Source: Synaphobranchus kaupii (lineage: Eukaryota; Chordata; Actinopteri; Anguilliformes; Synaphobranchidae). Taken from it: DNA of 64,000 nt. Both the position numbers and the translations under genes were made by a program. The stretch lies in contig CM056376.1 in NCBI GenBank assembly GCA_029718625.1, positions 88,368,333 to 88,432,332 of the forward strand. The letters are read 5' to 3'. Shown piece after piece: positions 10,559-23,679 of the stretch (position 1 is the stretch's first letter; every line of letters begins with the position of its first letter). The notes beneath the pieces are model-generated. The model saw only the letters and a program-made list of their open reading frames with translations. It was not told where the DNA came from and did no database searches.

Positions 10559-13500
10559 TCAGCCAGTGTCCCTCAGTTCATGGCAGGCAAAGATGTACTT
10601 TGCAACTATTGGAGCTGTTGGCCCTTCTCCTAGTAGGATTTGCAGTTTATTCTCTTTTGTTAGGGAATCAAAGTCTTTTATAGTTAGAGATAATTTGTTG
10701 AGGTAATGTTTTCTAATTTCTGTATATTTTTCACAATGTAGGAGAAAGTGCATCTCTGTTTCCACCTCTCCTGTCTTACAGTGACCACATATGCGTTCTT
10801 CTTTTGGTAACCATGTATTCCGGTGTCTGCCTTTCTCAATTGCTAAGGTGTGGTCACTGAGCCTGTACTTGGTCAGGATCCATCTCTGCTTTGTATCTCT
10901 GACAGAGAAGAGATACTCAGCTAATGTGTAGACTCTTTTTAGGGTCCGATAGCAATCAAGTTTGTTTTGTGTTTTGGTTACACCATCCCAATATTCCAGA
11001 TAAGAGATTTTGGTTTGTTTCATAATTTGGTTTACTCTGATTTGCTGGTAAGCAGTGCTCGTATGAAGCTGGTCTGTGCTTCGTGTTAGTGGAGTTAATG
11101 GGTTAGTCAGCTTCAATACCGGCTTTCATTGCCTTAAATTGCAATGTGTCTTGGGGGCTTGAGTTGAGGTGCATCCAGAATTTTAATGCTCTTTTTTGGA
11201 TATGAATCATTAACGGATAATGGCCTAATTCTGCCCTGCATGCATTATTTGGTGTTTTCCTTTGTACTTGTAGAATGTTTCTACAAAATTCTACATGCAG
11301 GGTTTCTATCGGATGCTTGTCCCATTTAGAATAGTTCTGCTGGCTGAGTGGACCCCATACCTCACTTCCATATAGCGCAATGGGCTGGATAACACTATCA
11401 AAGATTTTTAACCAGATTTTTATTGGTATAACAATTTTCTGAAGTTTTCTTTTTATAGCATAGAGTGCTCTTCGAGCTTTTTCTTTTAATGCATTCGCTG
11501 CCATGCTAAAGCTCCCTGATGCTGTGATTGTCAGACCAAGGTAGGTGTAATTTAGCGCGTGTTCTAGGGCGGTGTTGCCTAGAAAAAACTGGAACCTGTT
11601 TTCCTGACATCTGGCCTTTTTTTGGAAGATCATTATTTTTGTATTTTTTAAGTTCACTGTCAGTGCCCAGTTCTGACCGAAATCCTCCACCAGAGTCAGG
11701 TTCTGCTGTGGCCCTTCTTGAGTGGGTGACAGCAGAACCAGGTCATCTGCGTAGAGTAAGAATTTTACTTCCGTGTCATGTAGGAGGAGGCCCGGGGCTG
11801 CAGACTGTTCCAACTGCACCGCTAACTCATTAATGTAAATGTTGAACAGTGTTGGACTCAGGCTGCAGCCGTGCCTCACTCCCCGTTTTTGTGTGAAGAC
11901 CTCTGTTCTTTGGTTGCCAATTTTCACTCCGCATTATTTTCAGAGTACATTGATTTAATTATATCATAAACTTTACCCCCTACACCACTTTGAAGAATTT
12001 TGTAGTATAGTCCCTCATGCCAAATTGAGTCGAATGCTTTCTTGAAATCAATGAAGCAAGCAAAGATTTTTTTGTTTTTTGTTTGGTGGACATGTTTGTT
12101 TATTAGGGTGTGTAGGGTGTAAATGTGATCGGTGGTACGATGATTTGGAAGAAATCCAATTTGACTTTTACTCAGGACATTGTGCTCATTAAGGAAGGTT
12201 ACAATTCTTGAGTTTAGGATACTACAGAATACCTTCCCCAGATTACTGCTTACACAAATGCCTCTGTAATTATTGGGGTCTAATTTGTCTCCACTTTTAT
12301 GAATTGGGGATAGAAGCCCCCGGTTCCAGGTGTCAGGAAAGCATCCTGAACTTAGTATCAAGTTGAATAATTTAAGGAGAGCTTCATGCATCTTAGGGGT
12401 GCTGTTTTTGAGCATTTCATTTCTAATTCCATCAAGGCCACAAGATTTTTTTGATTTTAGAGACTGGAGCTTTTCGATCAGTTCTTCGTAGGAGATTGGT
12501 TTATCGAGTGGGTTTTGGTTATCCTTTATTGTCGATTCCAATTTATTTAGGCTTTCTTTAATCACAGTATGGTGTGTTTTTTGATTGATTTCACAGTATA
12601 GATTTTCAAAGTATTGTTTCCAAATAGCTCCATCATTAATGGCTAATTCTTGTCGTTTTGCTGTGCTTAAATTGTTCCACAGATCCCAGAATTGGTTTTG
12701 ATTAATTGATTCTTCAATATCATGCACAGTTGTATGCATGTATTTTAGTTTTTTCTGTTTTAGGGTGTTTTTATATTCTTTAAGAGCTTGACAATACTTG
12801 AGGCGTAAATCTCAGTTGTATGGGTGGTTATGTTTTTGATTTGATAAGTTTCTTAGTTTTTTTCGAAGATTTTTGCATTCAATATCAAACCATTTTTCAT
12901 TCTGGTTCAACTTCCTTTTATGTAGAATTTTTAGATTAGCTTTATTTGCTGCTTTCTGAAAAATATGATTGATATTTGTAACAGCCAGATTTAAGCCTGT
13001 TCTGTTAATTTGGTAATGAGTATTAATGAACATGTTAATGGAGTTAGTTAATTCAGTTGAACTCATTGCTTTTATGAATTAATCTGCGCTTGTTTCAGCC
13101 CATCTGTATGATAGATTAAGTTTATACAGCTTACTGGGCTGTGTGTATGAGTTTCTGGAGTGTCCAAATCTTTTGAGAAGCACACTGATTTGATTATGGT
13201 CTGATAGGGGGGTTTGCTGCCTGACAGTGAATGCGCTGAAGAAGGAAGGGTCCATGTCAGTCACAGCGTAGTCAACAACACTCGTCCCAAGAGCTGAGCA
13301 GTATGTGAACCTAAAGAGTCCCCTCTGATCCTGCCATTAAGGATGTACAGACCTAAGGTTTGACAGAGATGCACTAACGCTTTATTATTATTTATTATTT
13401 ATTTTATTAGTGGTTGCTGTGAGGTACAGAGGGGTGTTTCCAAACACATGGTTGTTTCCCTGTGGGTCGATACAGTCAGGTTCTGTACCTGTTCTGGCGT

Positions 13501-13984
13501 TAAAGTCGCCACACAGTAGCACATTTCCCTGGGCTTGGAAATGGCATATTTCTGTGTGCAGCGTGATAAAGAAGTCTTCATTATAATAGGGGGATTCATG
13601 TGGGGCAGCATAAGCTGCACACAGGTATATATCTTTTTCCCACCCTGCAATTTATTTATTCAATTTGATCCATAAGTGTGATTGTTCTTTTTTGATGATT
13701 TTCATGTGTTTTGCCAGTTCCGCTTTGTACCACACCAATATTCCTCCTGAATCTCTGCCATGTCGCACTGTTCTTTGTTTTATAGAGGGCACTATACTTT
13801 CCCCATAACCTGGGGGACAGTGGGTGAGGGTATCTTCTCGGCACCAAGTTTCAACCAAAATCAAAATATCAACATTTAAAATATTTTTCAGGAATTCGGG
13901 GTCTGTGCTCTTTAACCCAAATGCAGACGACCACAGACCTTGTATGTTCCAACAACTAATATGGAATGAACTAATTTTAAACAA
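10559..13984 (-). pseudogene. LINE ORF2: AP endonuclease + reverse transcriptase
   Basis: The start is the Met at 13984, directly before SSFHISCWNIQGL, the usual AP-endonuclease opening. Other endonuclease signs are GDFNARTG (encoded near 13475-13515, in a different frame) and LSDHNQIS (near 13200). The reverse transcriptase follows: SCGLDGIRNEML, then NYRGICV, GFLPNHRTTDH, FIDFKKAFDSIWH, RHGCSLSPTLFNIYINEL, and the catalytic YADD in FLLYADDLVLLSP (near 11755). The C-terminal part (11116-10559) has a CGHC...HFLLHC zinc-knuckle-like motif. The open frames are broken at about 13650, 13265, 13075, 12790, 11925 and 11105 by stops or frame shifts, so no full protein can be made. In life such a protein nicks target DNA and primes reverse transcription there. 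Confidence 0.88.
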
Positions 13985-14151
13985 AACATTGACAGCATTT
14001 TTAGTGAAACAAAATACATAGTAAATGACAAATTATAATTTTTTTTTTCATTTATGCTTTTGTGTTATTTAGTATTTGAATCAAAAATAATAAATTGATA
14101 TGCATGAACTCTTACATTACATGTATAATGCATATAATCTTTTTGTGTTTA

Positions 14152-14596
14152 TTAGTTCAGTAGCCTAGCACACAGTACACTGAGCAGCTGTTTTATCTCA
14201 CCCAGCTCAGAAGGAGGGGCAGGTGGGACAGGGGCCATTGAAAGGGCTGCAGCGTAGCTGGCTTTGTGTTGGTGGGGGTGCGCTCTGTGGGGTGGGGAGT
14301 CTGGGGACCTTGTGGGGGGTTGCGTGGTGTTGGGTGGGTGCAGGGTGTTGGCATGATGAACGCTGCTGCCAGGCTGATGTGGGGCGTGAGGACGGTGATC
14401 ACTGGAGTGGGGGGGGGGGCTGATTCCTGAGATGGGGTCTCGGGGGGAGGCTGGATGGATTGCGTCCCAGTGCAACATCTTTTAACGTCTTGGCAAAGAC
14501 TTTGACACCGTCTTGGTCTAGATGTAGCCCATCGTAAAGGTACCAGGGGCCGATGGTGGGGTGATGAGCCAGGTGCACATTTGGGCAGTGCAGCAC
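14152..14596 (-). pseudogene. LINE ORF1 C-terminal region, esterase-like
   Basis: One frame carries YLYDGLHLDQDGVKVFAKTL, which resembles the C-terminal HLN..G block of the SGNH-esterase domain found in ORF1 of some CR1/L2 LINEs. It is followed, in a shifted frame, by a Pro/His-rich tail (14478-14152). The N-terminal part of ORF1 is absent or unrecognisable above 14600. It lies directly upstream of the endonuclease, as expected for this LINE layout. Confidence 0.6.
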
Positions 14597-14830
14597 AGCT
14601 CCTGGCGATCTTGTAGTTTAGCTTAGCTTTGCTTCTAGCTTTCTCCTCGGTTTATGTTTTCTCTTGTTATATCCTTTTTCTTCTTTTGTTTCTTATGTTC
14701 CTCCTTTCCTTCTTCTTTTCCTTTATTTCTTAAAAAAAGTTTTTATCATTGTATGTATTTTGTTTCACTTCTAAATGCTGTATTTGTCTGGTATTTTTAA
14801 GAGCTCATTTCGTAAGCAGCTACTCTCCAG

Positions 14831-14831
<1 letters not shown>

Positions 14832-14868
<37 letters not shown>
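14832..14868. repeat. (CT)n microsatellite
   Basis: An uninterrupted CTCTCT run of about 36 bases. Confidence 0.95.
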
Positions 14869-14870
<2 letters not shown>

Positions 14871-14950
14871 GGTATCGAACTGCCCTGTACCTGTCACTCT
14901 GCATCTGTATTTTGCATTATATTTGTCATCTCCATATATTCAGCTGCTGC

Positions 14951-15516
14951 TACACTGCCTGGCCAAAAAAAAAAGTTGCACACTAATATTTCGTTGGACT
15001 GCCTCTAGCTTTGATTATGGTGCGCATTCGTCATGGCATTGTTTCGACAAACTTATGCAACGTCACAACATTTATTTCCGTCCAGAGTTGCATAAATTTT
15101 TGGTCGAGATCTTGTTTTGACCACGGGAGAGTCGAACCACTCCGTAAAGTGTTCTCCAGCACATCCCAAAGACTTTCAATGGGGTTAAGGTCAGGACCTG
15201 ATCCACAAGTGGTCCTTCTCATGGTGGCCAATTCATGTGTGAAAATGATTCCTCATGCTCCCTGAACCACTCTTTCACAATTTCAGCCCGATGAATCTTG
15301 GCATTGTCATCCTGGAATATGCCCATTGATGGGATAACCTGGTCATTCAGTACATTCAGGTACTCAGCTGACTTCATTTTAGTGCTGCATAACGTTGCTG
15401 AGCCTAGACCTGACCAATTGAAGCAACCCCAGATCATACACTGCTTCCAGAGGCTTGTACAGTGGGCACTATGCATGACGGGTGCAACGGCAACTTTCTT
15501 TTGGCCAGGCAGTGTA
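14951..15516 (-). mobile_element. Tc1/mariner internal-deletion derivative, copy 1
   Basis: The inverted ends are TACACTGCCTGGCC with an A-run, and TTTTGGCCAGGCAGTGTA. The - strand keeps only the C-terminal part of a Tc1-like transposase: [12 protein letters not shown], the second catalytic Asp in [13 protein letters not shown], and [14 protein letters not shown] with the third acidic residue. It is split over two frames (15476-15219 and 15231-15031). The N-terminal HTH and first catalytic Asp are missing. A copy with the same layout lies at 60690-61221, so this shortened form was itself mobilised by a helper transposase. Confidence 0.9.
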
Positions 15517-15522
15517 GTAAGT

Positions 15523-15528
<6 letters not shown>

Positions 15529-15613
<85 letters not shown>
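15529..15613. repeat. (CA)n microsatellite
   Basis: An uninterrupted CA run of about 84 bases, 13 bases beyond the end of the Tc1 copy. Confidence 0.95.
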
Positions 15614-15615
<2 letters not shown>

Positions 15616-16736
15616 ATACAAAATTTGGCTTTTGATTTTTACTTTTAAATTATTCTAGGAAAATGTATTTAATAGATCAAAGTATCAAAGAATTTGTGAT
15701 TAAACCCTGTAACTTTGAAAATAGTATACATAAACATACTTAATTCCCCCAACAATAATAAAAAATCAAAGTAATTAAATGCATGCTTTTGGAAAACTGC
15801 CCTATTTCAAAATGAGTAATTATAACTCAGATGTTTCCCTTTGTTTTTACTTCATTCACAACTAAAACAGATTGTCCAGGAAACACACTGTGAGATAGCC
15901 ATTTCAAACAATAAGTACCTGGCGGTGCAAAAGACGAGGACTCAGACCGGGCCAGACTTGACATACAGCACTGCTGAGTCACTCTCTAACACTGCTGATT
16001 TGAGTTTTGATTGAATGTGGCAACCCTACCTACATGATCCATTCTGTTGCCGGTTTAAATGCAGATTTACTGTCTGTCAAGGTCAAATGATCAGAATGAT
16101 GACGGGCTTGTTCAGATTGTGATTAGTTGGTTGAAGTGGTGGGCAAAAACACTGTAAAGGATGGAGGGGGGCACATTTTTGTTACAAGCACAAACCTGGC
16201 GGGATGTGAGGATTCAGTAAAAAATTTGTTTATTTCCTGAATCCAGCAGTTCCAGCACTCAATGCCCTTGTTAAAATGCCCAGCACTCATGCCCATACTG
16301 AACAAAAGCGGTATCACGTGCTAAAACCCCTCACTCAACCTACATTTAATTATATTTATTGGATTTAATTTAATTATTATTATTTAAAATGACAATCATC
16401 AATTAAATCACCAAATCCGTTGATAGGTCAGTCGACCAGTAACCTGGTGAAATCAGGTCTTAAAGGGGAACAACGGGTTATTTCTTAAACTTCAATATCG
16501 ATGTTTAATGTGAGTCTTGAAGCTTACCGTACTAGAACTGCGCCTCCAGGTTCCCTTGTTTCCAGCTTGTTTCCAGACGCGCTGTGTTGCTCTGATCTAC
16601 GTCAGTGGTGGTTAAAACCAGCTACAGGTCTATACTGTATAATGGAAGGAAATTGATTAGATCTGCTGATAGATAAAAGTCTGATATGATGAAAGGGATG
16701 CCATCCTCATTAGCTTCAAGTTCGGCTATGTATAAT
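15614..16736. other. no gene seen
   Basis: AT-rich DNA with no supported frame. It is probably old repeat DNA. Confidence 0.4.
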
Positions 16737-17550
<814 letters not shown>

Positions 17551-17714
17551 GTTGATGTATGAATAAGGGAATATAGCCTCTGTGTCACCTCATATTTATA
17601 CCCCAGTGAAACAGGAAGTAATTTATTACTGCTTGAAAGTTCCTAAACACTCTGATCAACTTTAAAAAGTAAAATATAAATGGAAAAAATGCTTCAGTTA
17701 CATTTTGTTCATAA

Positions 17715-17945
17715 GAATTTCTAGGGGTGCCAATAATTGTGGCACACGTGGTTTTGTTAAAAATAATGATTTCTTGATGAGGGATTTTTTTTTTCTCAGA
17801 ATAAATTTACTTAAATTAAAGTTTGGATTTTTCCTCATTTTTTCAGTTTGAGATTAAGCTAATTCACCAAAAGGTAAATTTTTTATAACCCTTTTTACTC
17901 ATCTTTACCTGGGGTGCCAATACTATATACATTTTTACCAGAAAT
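17715..17945. repeat. IR/DR terminal region of the Tc1 copy
   Basis: GGGGTGCCAATA occurs twice in direct orientation, near 17724 and 17920, separated by about 195 bases. This is the inverted-repeat/direct-repeat terminal layout of many fish Tc1 elements. The matching left terminal region is not found beyond 16737, so the copy is truncated there. Confidence 0.7.
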
Positions 17946-18099
17946 AATTGGATTTCATTTGTTGTTTTAATTAATAATTGTAAGATTTTTTTGGCAGGAA
18001 ATGTTTTGTCCCAATTCTCAAGAATAGGTAGACTATAAACTACTGGTCAAAGGTTTTAGCACAGTTTTCTCATGTTTTAGTAGCCTACTCTGTTTTTAG

Positions 18100-18320
18100 G
18101 CGGCAGTGTAGTATAATGGTTAAGGAACTGGACTTGTAACTGAAAGGTAGCAGGTTCGATTCCCAGGTAGGACACTGCCGTTGTACCCTTGATCAAGGTA
18201 CCTAACCTGAATTGCTTCAGTATATATCCAGCTGTATGAATGGATAAATGTAATAAGAAGTTGTGTAAGTCGCTCTGGATAAGAGCGTCTGCTAAATGCC
18301 TATAATGTAATGTAATGTAG
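18100..18320 (+). mobile_element. tRNA-derived SINE with UnaL2-like tail
   Basis: The head GCGGCAGTGTAGTATAATGG, then TTAAGGAACTGG, carries an A-box-like block, and GGTTCGATTCC is the B box of an RNA polymerase III promoter. The tail GGATAAGAGCGTCTGCTAAA ends in TATAATGTAATGTAATG. That stem-loop plus TGTAA repeats is the 3' end recognised by the eel UnaL2-type LINE machinery. It is full length on the + strand, about 1.4 kb upstream of exoc4 exon 1. Confidence 0.9.
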
Positions 18321-18399
18321 GATTTTTACCCATTTCCTACAAATTTGGAAGCCAATTGTACCCTAGTATGATTCAACTCCCTGTGTACTGCTGTGAATT

Positions 18400-18692
18400 C
18401 GCTGCTACACAACCTTGTCGGCTGACAGTAGGAAGGAGGTCTCCACGTCTTCTTCAAGGTATAACTCCTTGTGCCCCTGACCGTGATTCCAGCACTTCAT
18501 GGAGCCGCTATGTGTGCTACGATTTTCCCAGCCGAGTCCCTCCCCCCACCCAGGGAGCAGCCGCCCAATTTTGCCGCTCTATCAAGGCACCGGGCATACT
18601 CGGATCTCGCAGGACCCGGATGCGAACCCGAGTCTCCATTGGGCAACTACATTGACTCAAAGTCGATGCTTTTACTGCTGTGCCACCGCGGC
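18400..18692 (-). mobile_element. second tRNA-derived SINE family, - strand
   Basis: On the - strand the right end reads GCCGCGGTGGCACAGCAGTA, an A-box-like block, followed about 40 bases later by GGGTTCGCATCCGGGTCC, a B box. The body continues through GGTGCCTTGATAGAGCGG to the left. Three overlapping + strand frames here are spurious. The body differs from the SINE at 18100-18320, so it is another family. Confidence 0.7.
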
Positions 18693-19489
18693 ACCTGTTT
18701 TTGGTGTATTATAGGCAGTTTCTATTTTGTAAATAACCTCAAATGGCTAAATTATTTCATTTTTCCAAGAAATAACATCAAGCTAGTTTGGGACGAATTG
18801 GACGGAAAGGTCAAGGAGCAATCCACAAGTGCAACACTTCTGTGGGAACTTCTACAGCAATGTTAGTGTGAACTTTCAAAAACATATGACTGCCCTTGTA
18901 GAAAAAAATGGCACAAATATGCTCGGCAGTTATTACTACAAAAGGTGGATATTTTGATTACTCTAAGGTTTAGATTATTTCTTTTGTAGAATAAAAGGTG
19001 TTTTTCTTTATCTCTGACTGCTTGAAACCAGGAGTACATCATATATTATATTGTAGCCTATTATTATTATGAAATTATGATTTTTTTTAAAGATAATAGA
19101 ATAATTTTCTGGATTAGAGGAGACACATTTCAAATCCAGGAGAGCTGCATTGTCTTTAGGTTTATATAGTTTCCTTTCAACAAGAAGCATTTAGGCCTCG
19201 GAAACAAGTATATGTCAATGACTTCAGTCACAGCTATAGCCCAGAAGCCTTGAAAATGGTATTATTGAGGAGCTGCTGCAACAGCATGTCAGTTTAAATA
19301 TACAAACCCGTCAAAATGTCTGTATATTCCCTGAAAGTTAAGCTTTGTTTTTAGTTTAATATTTTCTATGTTTATATTAAAGCTATACAATAATATAAAA
19401 TTCTACCTTTTATGCTTGTATTAATTATTCTCATGGTAATAAGAAATATCTGAAATGTACGTTTCTGTAACTGCAAGTGATGTTTCTCT
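18693..19489. other. no gene seen upstream of exoc4
   Basis: AT-rich DNA with no supported coding frame. Confidence 0.4.
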
Positions 19490-19559
19490 TTGGTTGAGCT
19501 AAAAAAAAAAGAGGAAGAACTCAATTGCGAATCCCAGAACAACGTACGAGCTGCTTTCT

Positions 19560-19685
19560 CAACCGCACCTGCTAGTGATTATCGGAAGGATGCATGTGAT
19601 TGGGCGTCTTGTGTTCTTTCATTGGTCTGTCGCAACTACAAGGTCGGTTGTAGTCCTGTTTGGGTGCAGCAGCTGTAGTGTAAAA
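19560..19685 (+). promoter_or_regulatory. probable exoc4 promoter / 5' UTR
   Basis: Just before the start codon lie CGGAAG (19583-19588, ETS-like) and two inverted CCAAT boxes, GATTGG (19598-19603) and ATTGG (19621-19625). No TATA box is at a fitting distance. ETS plus CCAAT without TATA is common for broadly expressed genes, which fits an exocyst subunit. The start codon context is AAAAATGGC, with A at -3 and G at +4. The transcription start is not visible. Confidence 0.5.
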
Positions 19686-19765
19686 ATGGCAGCTGATACA
19701 GGGAGATACAGAAGTGCAGTGAGTAAAAGCAAGGATCCTTCGGGATTGCTCATCTCCGTTATCAG
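19686..19765 (+). CDS. exoc4: exoc4 (Sec8) exon 1, start of CDS
   Basis: This exon encodes the first 26 residues plus two bases of codon 27: MAADTGRYRSAVSKSKD, then PSGLLISVIR with the Arg split over the junction. This is the conserved N-terminus of EXOC4, a subunit of the octameric exocyst that tethers secretory vesicles to the plasma membrane before SNARE fusion. The Met is chosen because the family begins here and the Kozak context is strong (A at -3, G at +4). The donor is ATCAG|GTATGA. The exon leaves phase 2, which the G opening exon 2 completes. An upstream in-frame start was not found. Confidence 0.93.
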
Positions 19766-22700
19766 GTATGAAATACGAGTCGTTAAAGACTGATTGAAAT
19801 GCATCATTTTTTACGTTTGAAGAGAGTCACGCGGCATCTATTTACGTTTAATACGCTGTGTTGTCGGCCGGATTTAGACTCACATCCTGCTGTGTCCAGT
19901 ATTTTTGCCTAGGAACACCCATTTTAGCTGGATATAGCTAACGTTAGCTTAGTCGAATTCGAAAATGCAACACTTGACGTTACGTAGATGTATAACACAT
20001 AAGCATAACGTTACTCTCAGTTCAGCTAAATGCCCGCTAGTTATTACGAAGTTACAGTAATTAAGTTATCAAATGTTGAAGTGTAGAAACACATCTAAGT
20101 TGGTTGGGTTGCTAACTTAGCCGGCTAAATAGCTAATGAACAATAATGAACTGAAACAAGAAAACACTGGTTTCTTTTTTTATTTCTGAAACATCGTGTG
20201 CAATATGACAGCGTATGAGTACAAGCGTATGACTTTAACGTTACAGGAGCCTAGATCAGTACATTCCATGTTCCTCCTATTTCATTTAAGAACTTTTTAT
20301 TACTTTCTCCGTTTATATTTCGTTGCTGACAGAATTGTAATGTCTTATTTTGCCTTCAGGACGCCAGTGTGTTGTAGCGTGAAATTGCATGTGTGCTGTT
20401 AATTTCAGCGTCTACTGCTCTCCTTCCACATCCTGCTCTGAGCGCTCAGAGCAGATTCTCCCTGGCCGCGTCCCAATACTCTTCACTCCCGACCTCCTTT
20501 CCTCCACTCCTCTCCTCCACTCGTCTCCTACCCGGAAATATGCAAAACTGTCTGAACGTTACAAGTAGTTGCATGTACAGTATACAATATACCTGACATT
20601 GCGGTTCTCGTTGAGACATTAATTCATATTTAACAATTAATAATAAAAGACACAGAGATCCGCTTCCAGGGCACGGAAGAAGTGGTAGTGGAGGAAAGGA
20701 GAGTGCATTATTGGACACACCCCCTGTGTGTGTTGTCATTGGCCTTCTGATTGACTAATTCTTCGAGGTTATAAACTATGTGCTGAAGTGCAGTCCTTTT
20801 GCTACAGAAGCAACGTTATTCTTTGCTCGGGTGTCAAAAAAAATGGAAAGTGATGGTCTTGTGCACCCCCAAAAGATCAGGTTTAATATTAATGCCTGTA
20901 CGTGGCTTGCCTGGCACTCATAACAGTGCTAACAGGTGAACAGACAAATTTTAACTGAATAAAATTGGAAGATTTTGTGTTGGTGCTCCAGAGATAAGCT
21001 CATTGCAAATTAGCTGTTGATGAAGACACAATAAAAATTGGAGCAATATTTTCCTCAAACTCGGAATGGCATGCTGTTATGCTGTGCTGTAGTCATGGTC
21101 TCAAGGGTCAAATCTATCTGGGTGACCATCATCACTCCTCACTGGGTGCACGCCTCTGTCCTTGCTGGGTATGTTTCTCTGGCACTTGTAGTTTTGGTAC
21201 TATAGGTGCTACATGTGTTTTTGGTAACTCACTTTGTGATTACGATGATTATGATGTGTGCCAAAAGATTCTCTTTTACTGACTTGTCAGTGGCTCTTCT
21301 GGGCCATGCCAAGCGGTAACAGCGGGACACTTTTGCTGTATTTTGCCCTAGTACTCCTGTTCTATCCAAGATTGTAGTATATAAAGGCTACCTTGGACTA
21401 CACCCTGAGGGAAAAAAGTTTGGGGGCAAACAACTTCTTGGGGGTCAAATTTATTAAAAAAACAGGCGGTAACGGAGGGACGCCAAATTAACGTCTGTTT
21501 TTTACACTTTTTTCAGACATGCATATAATATGGTTCCTGAGGTGAAAAGGGTTATCTTTCTCTTTAATACTGTACTATTACCACTTAAATATGAACATGC
21601 AAAATGGTAAGCCACTTGTGCTGCTCAATTTTTATGGGGCGAGGTTTAAAGTCAGATGGTCATGGTAACGGAGGGACATTGACAAATAGACACTTGGACA
21701 CATTTTCACCCCCCTCAAAATCATAATTCTGCCAACTTTTTTTCAAAACTGGTTATACTACATCAAGACACATCCCAATAAGCTTTCTTTTAGAAAATTC
21801 ATGTTAAAAAATGTTTATGGAGGGACAGGCTGAAATGAGAATCGAGAAATGTTTGAATACGTTGTCAAAATTTTTTTGTGACTTTTTATCCTAAACCATT
21901 ACTGGGATGCCTATCAATATCATCATTAGAAAAATGCTATTTATTCATACTTTATTAAAAATAGTTGTTCGATAAAATCAGGGGGAAAGTGCACCTGTTC
22001 AAGTTTGTCAACCCCGATGGATTCAAAAGCCCATAACCGTTTTCAATACTTTTTTGTTCTGTACACCTTGGAATGTTGGCTTCCAGATCAGGCAGATAGG
22101 AAGTCATTTTATACTGTATCAAATTTAGCTACTGATGTATGTGATGTTAACCTCCCCTTGGCGTGGCCCTTCTGTGAATTTATTATTCTTGTTTCATCTG
22201 TGATCCACACACCATTATGTCCATCTCATTCCTGTAGTGTTCTTGACTTCTCTTTTCAGCTTGTCTCTCTGAGCTGGATATAATAACTTAAAAGGAATTT
22301 GGAAATTCTATTTTGCACTGAACAAGGTATTGAATTGAACCTTGCTTTTAAGCTAGAATCTAGCTGGATTTGAAAGCAAAGGGTTTTGAAGTGTACATTT
22401 GCAGCTGCATATCATGTTTTTTCTCCCTTTCTCTCTGCTTACTGTTCGTAACTGTCTGTGTTGAAGTGGATAGGCTGTAGACTGTGTAGCACTTGGTTTT
22501 GCAAACCATTATGTACTAACTGAAATTCAGAATAACTGGAATTATCTTGTCTGTCACTATGAAGTGTGACTTTGTTTCAAAGGCAATGTTCAGTAAATTG
22601 AAATACCATTAAATTAGCAGTGGCCTAATTGTCTGTGATGACAAGCGTTAGGCCTACAACTTGAACACTTATAGCTTGTGCCTGCCCCTTCTGCCACACT

Positions 22701-23284
22701 GCCTGAATGATGAAGAGTAAATTTGTGGTGATTAGGGATGGGCAAAAGCTCTGAAAATCATGAAACGGTTTAAACGGTGATCTAAATTTGCCGCATTTAA
22801 ATGTAAAACGACACGCTACCCAAACTACCGCCAAGATGTGCTTTTAAATACAAAGTTGAAGAAGCAGCCACTGAGCAGACTTCCAGAAGTGGGCTAAATA
22901 ATGTGGCCTATATAACACACCAAATCATGGAAACGCTCCATGTGATGGGTAGTACAGAGCGGATAACTTCAAATGTGTTGAAAAAAGATAAAGGCACATT
23001 CTAATATAAAATAACGAAAAGAGGCTAAATATTAAATGAATATGTTTTATTTAAGTAACGGCAAAGAAAAAGTCAATAAAGCTTTCCTCATATAAGAACA
23101 GGAACACTACTGGTCACATTTGCTTGCCTAGTATTGTCGCACCCTTTTCAAAGTGAAAGCTCTCACTGATGTTTGCTGAGAAGTAGATCCGGTCGGTTAA
23201 CGTTTAGTGGTTAAACGTTTAGAAGTCGCGCCCCTGGTGGTCATTATTGGTCATATTTTGGCCTTGCCTCTATCACGCCTGCAG
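19766..23284 (+). other. exoc4 intron 1
   Basis: A 3.5-kb GT-AG intron. Contents: a candidate degenerate MITE near 20469-20718 (CGTCCCAATACTC against an inverted GAGTGCATTATTGGAC); a region at 21310-21825 in which GTAACGGAGGGAC-like motifs recur; and hAT-like opening sequence (TAGGGATGGGCAAA) at 22733. No other gene is seen. Confidence 0.8.
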
Positions 23285-23474
23285 GACCCTGTCGAGCAGC
23301 GACGATGTCAAAGACCGGGAGACGGAGAAGGGAAGGCTGGAGGCGGCGTACGAGAACTGTGACCGCGATTTGGACGAGCAAATTGTCCAGCACTACACCG
23401 AGCTGACTACCGCTATCCGCACCTACCAGAGCATCACTGAGCGCATCACCAGCTCCCGAAACAAGATCAAACAG
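23285..23474 (+). CDS. exoc4: exoc4 exon 2
   Basis: 190 bases, running from CTGCAG|G to AAACAG|GTGAGG, ending in phase 0. It encodes [19 protein letters not shown] and on to [17 protein letters not shown], the opening of the Sec8 exocyst domain (about residues 27-90). The segment is rich in charged residues with heptad-like spacing, as expected for the long helical CorEx coiled coil that packs exocyst subunits together. Conservation with mammalian EXOC4 ([20 protein letters not shown]) is very high. Exons 1 and 2 join to exactly 90 codons. Confidence 0.96.
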
Positions 23475-23679
23475 GTGAGGAACGTCTAACATCCGCACCC
23501 TCCCAATTTAAAATGTTACAAGCGGGATTAAATATTTGAAGTGCATCTCCATGCAAACCTGCAAGAACATGATAATTTTCTTTAACAAAATCAAACGGGT
23601 GATGAATATTGCCTCGCATATCTACCTGAGCATCACAAACTTCTGCAGTGCGATAAAAATGACTGAGTTCAAACATATA

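Larger units (their letters stand above)
10559..14600 (-). mobile_element. non-LTR retrotransposon (L2/CR1-type LINE), broken
   Basis: Read on the - strand, 5' to 3', the order is: an ORF1-like segment with an esterase-like C-terminus (14596-14152), an AP-type endonuclease (13984-13079), and a reverse transcriptase with C-terminal extension (12739-10559). The element ends in AT-rich DNA at low coordinates. Stops and frame changes interrupt it, so it is inactive. The clade assignment (L2/CR1 group) rests on the AP endonuclease, the ORF1 esterase-like segment and the lack of a visible RNase H; it was not tested by alignment. Confidence 0.85.

Noticed and set aside
18100..18185. Possible tRNA gene
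   Set aside because: A and B boxes are present, but no tRNA cloverleaf is apparent and the sequence runs into a SINE body and tail.
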